64,000 nt of DNA from Prorocentrum cordatum (taxonomy: Eukaryota > Sar > Dinophyceae > Prorocentrales > Prorocentraceae): NCBI GenBank assembly GCA_963575745.1, contig CAUYUJ010020543.1:46861-110860 (forward strand), written 5' to 3'. Of this stretch, positions 45,154 through 55,158 are shown one piece after another. Position numbers and translations under genes: made by a program. The notes beneath the pieces were generated by a model. It saw only the letters and a program-made list of their open reading frames with translations. It did no database searches and was not told where the DNA came from. Each line of letters starts with the position of its first letter. Within the stretch, counting starts at the first letter, position 1.

Positions 45154-46239
45154 CTAGGGGGGAAAACGAAAGGGGGCAGGCGGGGCCTCAGCCTCCGAAC
45201 CATCGCAACCAGCGCGTAGCCAACGACCACCGCGCAGAAGTCCGCCACCAGCTGGCAGATACTCGACATCCGGCTCCAACTTCTTACGCTCTCCTTCATA
45301 GGGAGGGTTGCCCGCGGCGTAATCCGCGGCGACTGCCGCGTTGAAGCCCAGCTCGGCGCCCTCCACGCCCAAGCCGATGAAGTGCTTGTCAAGGCTGATG
45401 TCCCAAGAGCCGTCGGCCGCGTGACCAGCGCCAGGAAGAACGCCAGCGCCGCCTTCAACATGAACGCGAGCGGCCTCGGCGAGGCCAGGAAGAACGGCCA
45501 CTTCCACGCCAGCGGCTTCGACGATTTTCTCCTCGTGGCTGATGTCCGCGTGACCAGCGCCAGGAAGAGCAGAAAAAACGGGCATCTCCACGCCCGCGAC
45601 TTCGACGAGTCCGATCTCCAGGTCGCCGAGGGCGCCGCCGTCGGAGGTCACACCCCCGACTCCCTTGGGGGCAGCGGCCTGGGAGGGGCAACCCAGGCCT
45701 TCCGTGTAGACCTCCGCCTTGCCCTCGAGGCCGTCCACCGCGTCGAGCGAGCCGCTGGTGCCGCAGGTGCGCTTCTCGCTCATGGTGGCTTCCGCGGTCT
45801 CCAGCCAGGCCCTGGGGCGACGCAGCAACACGAGCGCCGAGCCTGGATGGCGAATGAACGCCGAAGCGCCGTCGAAGGCACGGCACTCCCGCTCGGTCGG
45901 ACGGCGGGCGCACGCCAGCCGCCCGCAGATGCTCCCAGCCCTTGGCCAGCGTACTGCCGCCAACCACGGCGACGAGCTCAGCGGCAGCGCCGAGCACGTC
46001 GCGGGCGGCGCCACCCAGCACTGGCAGCGGGAGCGCATCAGGAAAAGCAGGCACAGGGGCAGCCCAAGGCGCCGCCCGCTTGGTGACCTCAGACATCAGG
46101 CCCGCACTTTCGCCGACAGACTGGGCCCAGGCCACAACTGCGCCATGAGGGACAAAGATCCCGCCTTGCCGAGGCATGGGAAGAGGACGCGCCGGGAACC
46201 CAGCGTGACAAATGCCGCTTGAGCCACAATGGCTACGGA
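45154..46239 (-). pseudogene. retrocopy of a trans-spliced mRNA, unknown protein (SL relic plus broken frame)
   Basis: The minus strand starts with a near-perfect DinoSL, then about 40 nt of leader and an ATG at 46177 (MPRQGGIFVPHGAVVAWAQS). This frame is protein-like to about 45920 (LPLPVLGGAARDVLGAAAEL...). Another frame then continues without a break in texture: RRPTERECRAFDGASAFIRH to a stop at 45154. A single frameshift near 45915 therefore explains the disruption. The second half contains related stretches VEVAGVEMPVFSALPGAGHA and VEAAGVEVAVLPGLAEAARV, then a charged C-terminus. About 340 residues in total, no introns, no named domain. SL relic plus intronless structure indicates mRNA-mediated duplication. 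Direct descendants of the parent gene should exist elsewhere. Confidence 0.65.
46218..46239 (-). other. DinoSL relic, one mismatch
   Basis: Minus strand TC CGTAGCCATTGTGGCTCAAG. It differs from the DinoSL by one base (G for T at position 13). Confidence 0.9.
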
Positions 46240-46253
46240 GGCGGTGCGCACAA

Positions 46254-46611
46254 GGGGTTGGGGGAAGGGGGGAAGGCTTCTGAGAAGGAGGCTGCTTCTT
46301 AGAAGGCGCCGGCCCTACATCTATGGATGAGGCCCGCGCCTTGTAAGAAACACGGCTGCTTCTACGAAGCCTTCCCCCCTTCCCCTATCGGGGGCGCTCA
46401 AACATGGATTACCGATCCATGGGTTTGGCGCGCGGTCGCCAAATCCATCGATCGGGGGAAGCGCCCTCCCCAAAATGCGGCCGGTACCGCCTTGTTCGGC
46501 GGCGGAAATCCGCGATGTCCCGTGGAAGCGGGACCCGTAGCTAATCCACGCCCCCTTGATCCATGTTCGCGATCGCCTGATCCGAAGCCTTCCCCCCTTC
46601 CCCTACCCCCT
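46254..46611 (+). mobile_element. foldback element B2, split by element C1
   Basis: The left part 46254-46387 runs GGGGGAAGGGGGGAAGGCTTC to CGAAGCCTTCCCCCCTTCCC, matching B1 in order. The insertion of element C1 duplicated the last 23 bases, so the terminal CTACCCCCTCTG of B1 reappears only after 46605. Confidence 0.8.
46388..46582 (+). mobile_element. short interspersed element C1 (195 bp) with perfect 23-bp target duplication
   Basis: The insert begins TCGGGGGCGC and ends GATCGCCTGATC. It is flanked by identical 23-bp copies at 46365-46387 and 46583-46605. It is rich in hairpins, for example GTTTGGCG-N6-CGCCAAAT and GGGGAAGCGCCCTCCCC. It has no A/B box that I can identify, no poly-A, and no coding capacity. 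Target duplications this long fit LINE-driven insertion better than most cut-and-paste transposition. Confidence 0.85.
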
Positions 46612-46929
46612 CTGCTGCGCGTGGCTGATCTTCCTCTACCTCGACCGATCGAACGTCGAATCGGCTTGAGCACCGCGTGCGGCAATCGAGCTCCGAGAGC
46701 GCGGGGGGAGGAACTGAGCGGGAGCGGAGGGGGGCAGGGGAGAGACATAGCGACGGAGGAGCAGAAGCAAATCAATCCCTCCTCCCTCCCCCTCCCACCA
46801 TATCCTCTATCTCCTCCATGTATTTCTCCATTCCTTTTCCTTGCACAACTAACTTCTCCCTGTCGCAGCCCGAGGCCAGTTTCTAGGGCGGGCAGGGCGT
46901 TTCGTTTCACCTGAGACTTCCTCACTACT
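46612..46929. other. no supported gene
   Basis: Unique-looking DNA between foldback B2 and repeat F; nothing recognised. Confidence 0.5.
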
Positions 46930-47285
46930 TATGACTCTGAAGCTGGAGGGCGGGCGGTTTTCAAAATGTGGATCTCGCCTTAGCGCCGCGCACATAGGTT
47001 TTAAACATTTACAAGAGCTTCACGGATTTAGGGCGGGTGGTTTTCAAAATGTGGCTCTCGCCTTAGCGCCGCGCACATTCGTTTGTAAACATTCAATGAG
47101 TTTCACGGATTCCCATGATCAGCGTACGAAAAATTGTGTTTTTGATGGGTTCAGGACTAAGCGGGTGCAACGTTTATGTTGATTCGCGGAATTGAAATCC
47201 CCCAAATGGCGTTCTGTCACGATTCCGGAGTGTCAAGACGCAGCAGTCTGGTTGATAGGTGGCTTTGAAATCCCGAGAATAAACG
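46930..47285 (+). repeat. composite repeat F, copy 2
   Basis: Two units of the 85-bp module (GGCGGTTTTCAAAATGTGG, TCTCGCCTTAGCGCCGCGCA; 46945-47105) and then the second module (GAAATCCCCCAAATGGCGTT, GTCACGATTC; 47195-47285). Same order as copy 1. Confidence 0.7.
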
Positions 47286-47374
47286 GTTCTCGTTCAAACG
47301 GTCGTCTTCTAACGATCCTCGATAGAAATGAACCGTTGTAGGGGCCTGTGAAGAAGGAGCTTGGAGGGAGGGTA

Positions 47375-47600
47375 AATTCCTCCTCCTCCTTCGCCTCCTC
47401 CTCCTCCTACTCCTACTCCTAGTCCTACTCCTCACCCCTGCTCCTCCTCCTCCTCCTCCTCCTCCTCCTCCTCCTCCTCCTCCTCCTCCCCTTCCTCCTC
47501 CTCCTCCTCCCGTTCCTCCTCCTGCGCTCGTACTATGTCCTCCCCTTCCTCCTCCTCCTCCTCCTCCTCCTCCTCCTCCTCCTCCTCCTCCACCCCTTTT
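47375..47600 (+). repeat. (CTC)n microsatellite
   Basis: CTCCTCCTC run with CCGTTC interruptions; Glu/Gly-, Ser-rich frames are artefacts. Confidence 0.95.
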
Positions 47601-48130
47601 TCCTCCTCCTCCGAGTTGGCGTGCACGGGCTGCGGACTGTCAGATAGTCGACAGAGCGCGGTGCCGACAGTCGGCTCGAGGAGCAGGAGAAAGCAATTGG
47701 TCTGTGAACAATATGCAGGTCATGAATGTATGAGGGTATCGGATTTGAACGTAGAAATGTGGTGAGATATTCAGGTTATATCTTCATTGTGCTAGCGAAT
47801 ATACTGTGGTGGTGTGGTGTTCGCAATATGGGATAATAGATGCTTGAATGTAAGATTGTGTGGGGGGGACGCGTGATTGGCTATATGTATTTGGACGGGT
47901 TGGGCCTTCGGGGGCATTACTGAAGAGCTTCTTGGCTTCCTTCAGCCGGTTCTGGGCCGACTTGGGGCGTCGTGGACGCATGCTGGCGGGGCTGTCTTAG
48001 GAGTACCTCGGGTCCGTTTGGGGCCAATCTGGGATATCTCTTGTGCGAGGCGGGGCACCTCCGCCGGGGGGATGGAGCCTGGGGGCCTTGGCAGGGGGTG
48101 AATACGGATGCATTTGGCTTTCCCAGGGCT
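47601..48130. other. no supported gene
   Basis: Mixed DNA without recognisable features. Confidence 0.45.
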
Positions 48131-48335
48131 CCAGTATATACCCACACGGTGATGGCATTGGACAAGGAAACCTTCGATAAGGAATCCAGGGTTTGGAAGC
48201 CAGTGGAAAGCGAATCGTGGATTGGCCATGGATATCACCGCCGCCCTCATCAGATAAGGAACCCTCCAGGGTCTGAAGCCTACTGGGCACGTTCCTTGAC
48301 CAACGCCCACACCGTATATACCCAGATCCACCGCC
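48131..48335 (+). repeat. imperfect foldback, about 200 bp
   Basis: GTATATACCCACACGG...GGCATTGGACAAGGAAAC at the left pairs with GTTCCTTGACCAACGCCCAC...CGTATATACCC at the right. Mismatches are frequent. It may be an old foldback element. Confidence 0.5.
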
Positions 48336-48409
48336 CGCCAAGACCTCCGAAAGTTGACTTGCGCAGGCGATGGTTATGGATGAATCCCCGCCTCGGATCT
48401 CAGAGTCTT

Positions 48410-48660
48410 GCTTGGGCCGTCTCCAAGACGCCCAAGGCGACCTCCAAGACGGCCCAGAGATGCCCCTAAGACGGCTTGCAACGGTGTCAGACGGGCCAAA
48501 AACGCCCTCAGACGGCCAACGAGGCTCCCAAAGAGCCTACCAAGGCCCTCAGGAAGCCCACGGAAGCCCCCCAAAAGGCCTCCAAGAGGCCCCCAGGAAG
48601 CTCCCAGGAGGCTCCAAGAGTTCCCCAAGAGGCTTCCAAGAGGCCTCCTCCTCCTCCTCC
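48410..48660 (+). repeat. degenerate CCCCAAGAGG tract
   Basis: CCTCCAAGACGGCCC and CCAAGAGGCTTCCAAGAGG motifs followed by a short (CTC)n. Confidence 0.65.
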
Positions 48661-48932
48661 TCCTGTTTCCTCACTCTCCTCCTCTTCTTTTTTTCTCCCC
48701 CCATGTGACGCCTCATGACTTCCCAGAAAGGTTTCCACAACGGCTGGGGGAACACATAGTCCGATAGCTTGGCCGAGCTCTGGCCGCAACGTTCGGCCAC
48801 CTAGGCGCTTCCAAAATGCATGGGGCGGCGGTGATTCGTCGTAGGCGTCTTCGATACAGAGGGAGAGAGGGAGAGATAGTGATGATGCACGTGGCATGGA
48901 ACGCGACTGAAAGGCGAACAACAACAATAACG

Positions 48933-49124
48933 TCACAGGATGGTCCTCTTGTACTCCCTGCCGACGGGCAACAAATCCTCCTGTCGGCCAGCGTGTTCCT
49001 CTCGGTGTGCCGTCTCCTCGTCATTCACCTCGCCCTCCATAAACGTCCGAAGGATGTCTGGGATGCTGTCCACGTTCGCGAGGGCATGCAAGATGGGGAT
49101 CAAGTCGAACAGTGCACGGTCCGC
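48933..49124 (-). CDS. SCP/FCP1-family CTD phosphatase, last exon
   Basis: Minus-strand exon of 192 bp (63 codons plus TGA at 48933-48935) starting after an AG at 49126-49125. It opens ADRALFDLIPILHALANVDS, the conserved segment after the catalytic core of small CTD phosphatases (family pattern W-x-x-D-x-x-D-x-x-L-x-D-L-I-P), then IPDILRTFMEG and a charged C-terminal tail. Joined to the upstream exon at 56837-56986, the spacing from the Trp to DLIP is exactly that of the family and the frame is continuous. These enzymes dephosphorylate Ser/Thr, classically on the RNA polymerase II C-terminal tail. Which substrate applies here is unknown. Confidence 0.9.
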   Translation of the reverse strand, partial: ADRALFDLIPILHALANVDSIPDILRTFMEGEVNDEETAHREEHAGRQEDLLPVGREYKRTIL

Positions 49125-49283
49125 CTCGTCTTTTTATGTTTTGTTTGTGTTGTTGATTACCTAACAGCGAAGACTGATAGGTTTCTAGTAGGGTCAAAAG
49201 AGAGCATCATGACTCCCCAAGGGGGTCTGGGCGAGATCCTGGGACGGGTGCCGGGGACTCCTTTTTTAGCAAACAGTAACGCA

Positions 49284-49622
49284 CTTCGTGGTCTTCGAGT
49301 TCCCAGAACTCCATTTTTGAATGCCTGGGCATGATTTTGAATGCCCGGAGCCAACTGTAGGCCACTTCGTGCTCTTCGAGTTCCCAGAACTCCATTCCTG
49401 GGCATGATTTTGACTGCCCGGGGCCAACTATAGGCCACTTCGTGGTCTTCGAGTTCCCAGAACTCCAGTCCTGGGCATGCTTTTGAATGCCCGGAGCCAA
49501 CTGTAGGCCACTTCGTGGTCAGAACTCCATTCCTGGGGATGATTTTGAATGCTCGGAGCCCACTGTAGGCCAATTCGTGTTCTTCGAGTTCCCAGAACTC
49601 CATTCACGGGCCACATTTTGAA
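49284..49622 (+). repeat. about 73-bp tandem repeat
   Basis: Units start CACTTCGTGGTCTTCGAG at 49282, 49363, 49436 and 49509 (the last lacks CTTCGAG), with a shorter fifth unit at about 49571. Each contains CCCAGAACTCCATTCCTGGG and CATGATTTTGAATGCC. Located just inside the last intron's 3' end. Confidence 0.85.
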
Positions 49623-49624
49623 TG

Positions 49625-51645
49625 GTGAGGCAGGCTGAGGCTGAGGCTGAGGGAGGCTGAGGCTGGCTGAGGCTGAGGCCGGGGCTGAAGGCAGACTGAG
49701 GCTGAGGCTGAAGCAGGCTGAGGCTGAGAGGCTGGCAGGCTGAGGCTGAGGCTGAGGCAGGCTGATGCTGAGGCAGGCTGAGGCTGAGGCTGAGGCTGAT
49801 GCAGGCTGAGGCTGAGGCAGGCTGAGGCTGAGGCCGAGGCTGAAGGCAGACTGAGGCTGAGGCTGAAGCAGGCTGAGGCTGAGGCTGAGGCAGGCTGAGG
49901 CTGAGGCTGAGGCTGATGAGGCTGAGGCTGAGGCTGAGGCTGAGGCTGAGGCGAGGCTGAGGCCGAGGCTGAGGCACTGAGGCTGAGGCTGAAGCAGGCT
50001 GAGGCTGAGGCTGAGGCAGGCTGAGGCTGAGGCTGAGGCAGGCTGATGCTGAGGCAGGCTGAGGCTGAGGCTGAGGCTGATGCAGGCTGAGGCTGAGGCC
50101 GAGGCCGAGGCTGAAGGCAGACTGATGCTGAGGCTGAAGCAGGCTGAGGCTGAGGCTGAGGCAGGCTGAGGCTGAGGCAGGCTGAGGCTGAGGCTGAGGC
50201 TGAAGGCAGGCTGAGGGCTGAGGCTGAAGCAGGCTGAGGCTGAGGAAGAGGCAGGCTGAGGCTGAGGCTGAGGCTGATGCTGAGGCAGGCTGAGGCTGAG
50301 GCTGAGGCTGATGCAGGCTGAGGCTGAGGCAGGCTGAGGCTGAGGCTGAGGCTGAGGCAGGCAGAGGCTGAGGCTGAAGCAGGCTGAGGCTGAGGCTGAG
50401 GCCGAGGCTGAGGCTGAGGCTGAGGCAGGCCTGAGGCAGGCTGAGGCTGAGGCTGAGCAAGGCTGAGGCTGAGGCAGGCTGAGGGGCTGATGCTGGCTGA
50501 AGGCAGGAGGCCGGAGGCCTGAAGGCAGACGAGGCTGAGGCTCGAGCGGCTGAGGCTGAGGCTGAGGCTGAGGCTGAGGCAGAGGCCGAGGCAAAGCTGA
50601 GGCTGAGGCTGAGGCTGAGGCAGGCTGAGGCTGATGGCAGGCTGAGGCTGAGGCAGGCTGAGGCTGAGCTGAGGCAGCTGAGGCTGAGGCTGAGGCTGAG
50701 GCAGGCTGAGGCTGAAGGCTGAGGCAGAGCAGGCTGAGGCTGAGGCTGAGGCAGGCTGATGCTGAGGCTGGCTGATGCTGAGGCAGGCTGAGGCTGAGGC
50801 TGAGGCTGATGCAGGCTGAGGCTGAGGCAGGCTGAGGCTGAGGCCGAGGCTGAAGGCAGACTGAGGCTGAGGCTGAAGCAGGATGCTGAGGCTGAGGCTG
50901 AGGCAGGCTGAGGCTGAGGCAGGCTGAGGCTGAGGCAGGAGGCTGAGGCTGATGAGGCTGAGGCTGAGGCTGAGGCTGAGGCTGAGGCAGGCTGAGGCTG
51001 AGGCAGGCTGAGGCTGAGGCAGCAGCTGAGGCTGAGGCCGAGCTGCAGACTGAGGCTGAGGCTGAAGCAGGCTGAGGCTGAGGCTGAGGCAGGCTGAGGC
51101 TGAGGCTGAGGCAGGCTGATGCTGAGGCAGGCTGAGGCTGAGGCTGAGGCTGATGCAGGCTGAGGCTGAAGCAGGCTGAGGCTGAGGCCGAGGCTGAAGG
51201 CAGACTGAGGCTGAGGCTGAAGCAGGCTGAGGCTGAGGCTGAGGCAGGCTGAGGCTGAGGCTGAGGCAGGCTGATGCTGAGGCAGTCTGAGGCTGAGGCT
51301 GAGGCTGATGCAGGCTGAGGCTGAGGCAGGCTGAGGCTGAGGCCGAGGCTGAAGGCAGACTGAGGCTGAGGCTGAAGCAGGCTGAGGCTGAGGCTGAGGC
51401 AGGCTGAGGCTGAGGCTGAGGCAGGCTGATGCTGAGGCAGGCTGAGGCTGAGGCTGAGGCTGATGCAGGCTGAGGCTGAGGCTGAGGCTGAGGGCTGAGG
51501 CTGAGGTGAGCTGAAGAGGCTGAGAGGCTGAGACTGAGGCTGCTGAGGCAGGCTGAGGCTGAGGCTGAGGCTGAGGCTGAGGCTGAGGCATGAGGCTGAG
51601 GCTGAGGCTGAGGCTGAGGCAGCTGAGGCTGAGGCTGAGGCTGAC
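49625..51645 (+). repeat. 2-kb (GGCTGA)n array with a 155-bp higher-order period
   Basis: The base unit is GGCTGA with scattered GGCAGGCTGA, GATGCTGA and GAAGCAGG variants. Marker CAGAC occurs at 51046, 51201 and 51356, exactly 155 bp apart, and the intervening variant pattern repeats. Earlier markers (49688, 49853, 50118, 50857) are less regular. Ser/Leu/Gln-rich minus-strand frames of up to 750 codons are repeat artefacts. Confidence 0.93.
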
Positions 51646-51890
51646 TGCTGACTGACTGCGACTGCTGCCACTGCGACACTGTGACTGTCTCGCGAATGCA
51701 TGCAACTACGACTGCGAGAACAACAGAATTCTACAACTGGATTCTCATCTGAATCTCAAGGGGAATGCTTCCATATATGCTCCTACACATCGCTGTTATA
51801 TTGCTTTGCCGGGAAAATTGTTTTCTTGAAGGCGCAATTATTTGGGATGGCTACCGTGACTGTTCTGCTGGTGTCCGTAGTCGTGAAGCG
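51646..51890. other. unique-looking intronic DNA
   Basis: Lower-GC sequence between two arrays. GGATGGCTACCG at 51846 only weakly resembles a reversed SL and was not accepted. Confidence 0.5.
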
Positions 51891-52640
51891 CTGTACTGGG
51901 TGTGAGGGACGCACGCGGACGGTAGCACTGGGACCTTCGGTGGGGCTCCCTATGGGGCCACCAAACGCTGTACTCTGTGTGCGGGACGCATGCGGACGGT
52001 AGCACTGGGACCTTCGATGGGGCTCCCCACGGGGCCACGAAGCGCTGTACAGGGTGGGTGAAACGCATGGGGGAGGGGGAGGAGGACCACGAAACGCTGT
52101 ACTGGGTGTGCGGTGCGGGACGCATGCGGACGGTAGCACTGGGACCTTCGGTGGGGCTCCCTATGGGGCCACAAAACGCTGTTCTGGGTGTGCGAGATGC
52201 ATGCGGACGGTAGCACTGGGACCTTCGGTGGGGCTCCCCATGGGGCCACGAAGCGCTGTACAGGGTGGGTGAAACGCATGGAGGAGGGGGAGGAGGACCA
52301 AGAAACGCTGTACTGGGTGTGCGGTGCGGGACTCATGCGGACGGTAGCACTGGGACCTTCGGTGGGGCTCCCTATGGGGGCACAAAACGCTGTTCTGGGT
52401 GTGCGAGATGCATGCGGACGGTAGCACTGGGACCTTCGGTGGGGCTCCCCATGGGGCCACGAAGCGCTGTACTGGGTGGGTGAAACGCAGGGAGGAGGGA
52501 GAGGAGGACCACGAAACGCTGTACTGGATGTGCGGGACGCATGCGGACGGTAGCACTGGGACCTTCGGTGGGGCTCCCTATGGGGACACGAAGCGCTGTA
52601 CTGGGCGGGTGAAACGCAAGGAGGAGGGGGAGGAGGGAGG
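51890..52640 (+). repeat. about 211-bp tandem array (two half-units)
   Basis: Repeats of GCATGCGGACGGTAGCACTG, GGACCTTCGGTGGGGCTCCC, AAACGCTGT and GGGTGGGTGAAACGCATGG. The full cycle of two sub-units is about 211 bp (52054, 52265, then about 52475). About three and a half cycles. Confidence 0.88.
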
Positions 52641-52739
52641 AGGAGGAAAGAGGGGGAGGAGAGGCCCCAGGAGGCTACAAAAGGCATTGTTCTGTATTGG
52701 GATGTGTGTTCGGGTAGCGTTTCTCGCTCCCCCCCCGCC

Positions 52740-53490
52740 CCCAGGAGGCCCCGGGAGGCTCGAGAAGCGTGAAAACACATGGGTTCCAGCGCCCCAGGGC
52801 GGGACAAGCGTGAAAGCACATGGGTTCCTAACGCCCCAGGGCGGGAGAAACACGAAAACACATAGGCCCCTGACGCCCCAGGGCAAGACAAACTTGAAAA
52901 CACATAGGTTCCTAACGCCCCAGGGCGGGAGACGCGCGAAAACACAAGGGTTCTAACGCCGCAGGGCGGGACAAGCGTGAAAACACTTTGGTTCCTAACG
53001 CCCCAGGGCGGGAGAAACGCACAACACACACTGGTTCCTAACGCCGCAGGAGGTACCAGGAGGCCTCAGGAGGCATTGTTTTGGATTCGGATCTGTATTC
53101 GGGCGTGCGCTTTTCGCCTCCCCCCCTTCCCGCCCCCAGAAGGCCCCAGGAGGCATGTTCTAGATTGGGGTATGTGTTCGGGAAGCGCTTCTCGCTTCCC
53201 CCCAGGAGGCCCCAGGAGGCCCGAGAAACGTGACAACACATGGGTTCCTGACGCCCCGGGGCGGGACAAGCGTGACAACACATGGGCGCCTAACGCCCCA
53301 AGGCGGGAAAGGGCGAAACCACATTGGTTCCTAACGCCCCAGGGCGGGTCGAGAGTGAAAACACATACCCCCAGGGCGGGAGACGTGAAAACACATAGGG
53401 TCCTCACGCCCCAGGGCGGGGTAAGCCTTAAAACACATGGTTCCTATCGCCGCAGGGCGGGAGACGCGTGAAAACGCATGGCTCCGAACG
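52740..53490 (+). repeat. about 45-bp tandem array
   Basis: Units of ACGCCCCAGGGCGGGA, CAAGCGTGAAAACACATGGG and TTCCT, some 14 imperfect copies, interrupted by CCCAGGAGGCCCCAGGAGGC stretches near 52735-52765 and 53045-53220. Confidence 0.85.
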
Positions 53491-53648
53491 CCCCAGTGCA
53501 GGATAGCTGCGAGGATGTGTTGAGGATGTGTCGATGTCTAGCATGAGGATGTGTTGAGGATGCGTTGAGCGAAACACTTGTTTTCACGTGTGCAGGTCGC
53601 ACAAGCGGATGCCTAGCATGAGGACTTGGGCAATATGTCTCAAACAAA

Positions 53649-54500
53649 ACGCTTGTCCCCAGCACGCTCCGTAGCGCATCCCCTTGGCACGCCCCGCGGT
53701 GCGTCCCCATGGCACGTCCCCTGGCACGTCGCCTGGCGCGTCCCTTGGGACGTTCCGCGGCGCGTCCTCCTGGCATGTCCCCCTGTCAATTAGCTCTGGG
53801 GCAGCTACTGTGTGCCCAGGCAACTCGAGCTTAAGATCCACATCAGGTCGGTCAGGACTCGGATGCAAAGGAGGACTCTGTCCACAACACTATAGAGCAC
53901 AATCGCGGCATGGCACATCGCAGTTCAGCACGGCGCAGCACAGCAAAGCCCTCGGCACGGTACAACAAGACCGATACACTCAGCGTTGCAACCTGGCACG
54001 TTCCCCGGCACGTTCCTTGGCGAGTCCCCCTGGCACGTCGTGCGGCGCGTTCCCTGGCACGTCCCCCGTGGCGCGTCCATTGGCACGTTCCGTAGCGCGT
54101 CCCCTTGGCACGTCCCGCGGTGCGTCCCCCATGGCACGTCCCCTGGCACGTCGCCTGGCGCGTCCCTTGGGACGTTCCGCGGCGCGTCCTCCTGGCATGT
54201 CCCCCTGTCAATTAGCTCTGGGGCAGCTACGATGTGCTCAGGCAGCTCGAGCTGAAGATCCACATCAGTTCGGTCAGGACTCGGATGCAAAGGAAGACTC
54301 TGTCCACAACGCTATAGAGCACTATCGCGACATGGCACATCGCAGTTCAGTAAGGGGTAGCACAGCACAGCCCTCGGCACGGTACATCAAGATCGATACA
54401 CTCAGCATTGCATGTGCCCGTCGCCCAATCAGGTGTCTTTGAAACGTTGCCATGCCTTCCATTTCTAGATTCCTTTCCGGGTTCGTGGGTCGATCATGTT
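53649..54500 (-). repeat. family R1, right arm (inverted relative to 1060-2488)
   Basis: Two units. Markers GGATGCAAAGGAGGACTCTG at about 53862 and GGATGCAAAGGAAGACTCTG at about 54284 are the reverse complement of the left-arm marker. Ends match the left arm at both boundaries (ACGCTTGTCCCCAGCACG and GGGTCGATCATGTT). Confidence 0.85.
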
Positions 54501-54780
54501 GGCGGGGAACCTCCCTCACGGGTATGTTTGTTGGGGCGTTCCGTGGGGCGCAGGCAACCCCACCAAAAACCTCTGTACAACCCCCCTTTGAAGGAGAGTT
54601 TCTGGGAGGGGTCCTGGGGAGCCAGAGAACCCCTTTCCCCCCCAAAAAAATGTTCAAAGGGTGCTTTGGGAGTTACGCCCAAAAACCCCCTTTCAACTTT
54701 CAATGTTTCTTTTGGATGGGGGTCCTGGGGGGGTGGCACAGCACCCCACCGAGAACGAGGGGGATTGGGGAGGTTCCCAG

Positions 54781-55158
54781 TCGGGGGCGCGCAAACATGG
54801 ATTGGCGATCTGTGGATTTGGCGCGCGGTCGCCAAATCCATGGATCGGGGGAGGTGCCCTCCCCCAAATGCGGCTGGCGCCGCCTCGTGCGGCGGCGGAA
54901 GCCCGCGGTTTCCCATGACAACGGGACCCGTCGCTAATCTGCGCCCCCTTGATCCATGTTTTGACTGCCTACCAGACCACCCCAACCCAACCCGAATACC
55001 AGAATTTTGCCCGAATTTCGGGTTGGGGGGGGTACGGGTTCCACATGTGTTTTTTCAGTGTTCCCTGACCCCCCCCCTCTGGAAATGGAGAGCAAATCGG
55101 GGCCTTCGGGTTGGGTTGGGGTGGTTTGGTGGGCGGTAATGTTTGCGATCGCCTGATC
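54781..55158 (+). mobile_element. short interspersed element C2 with 27-bp imperfect target duplication, carrying nested element D
   Basis: Starts TCGGGGGCGCGC and ends GATCGCCTGATC, the same termini as C1, with high similarity throughout. Flanks 54754-54780 and 55159-55185 are 23/27 identical (AACGAGGGGG... / AACGAAGGGG...). Without the nested insert it is about 200 bp. It sits inside the phosphatase intron. Confidence 0.85.
54961..55138 (+). mobile_element. nested MITE-like element D, 178 bp, TSD ATGTT
   Basis: Inserted into C2 at a site intact in C1 (ATGTT|CGCGATCG). Inverted repeats near the ends: ACCAGACCACCCCAACCCAA plus CCCGAA at 54970-54995, and the complement at about 55105-55130, with one mismatch in 26. 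ATGTT occurs at 54956-54960 and 55139-55143. No coding capacity. Confidence 0.8.

Noticed and set aside
49428-51705. Open frames of about 700-750 codons, Ser/Leu/Gln/Pro/Ala-rich, on the minus strand in three registers
   Set aside because: They are the three readings of a stop-free hexamer array; all registers are open and none has a start or domain outside the repeat.
51840-51865. Possible third reversed SL (GGATGGCTACCG)
   Set aside because: Only about half of the SL positions match and no mRNA-like frame follows on the minus strand.
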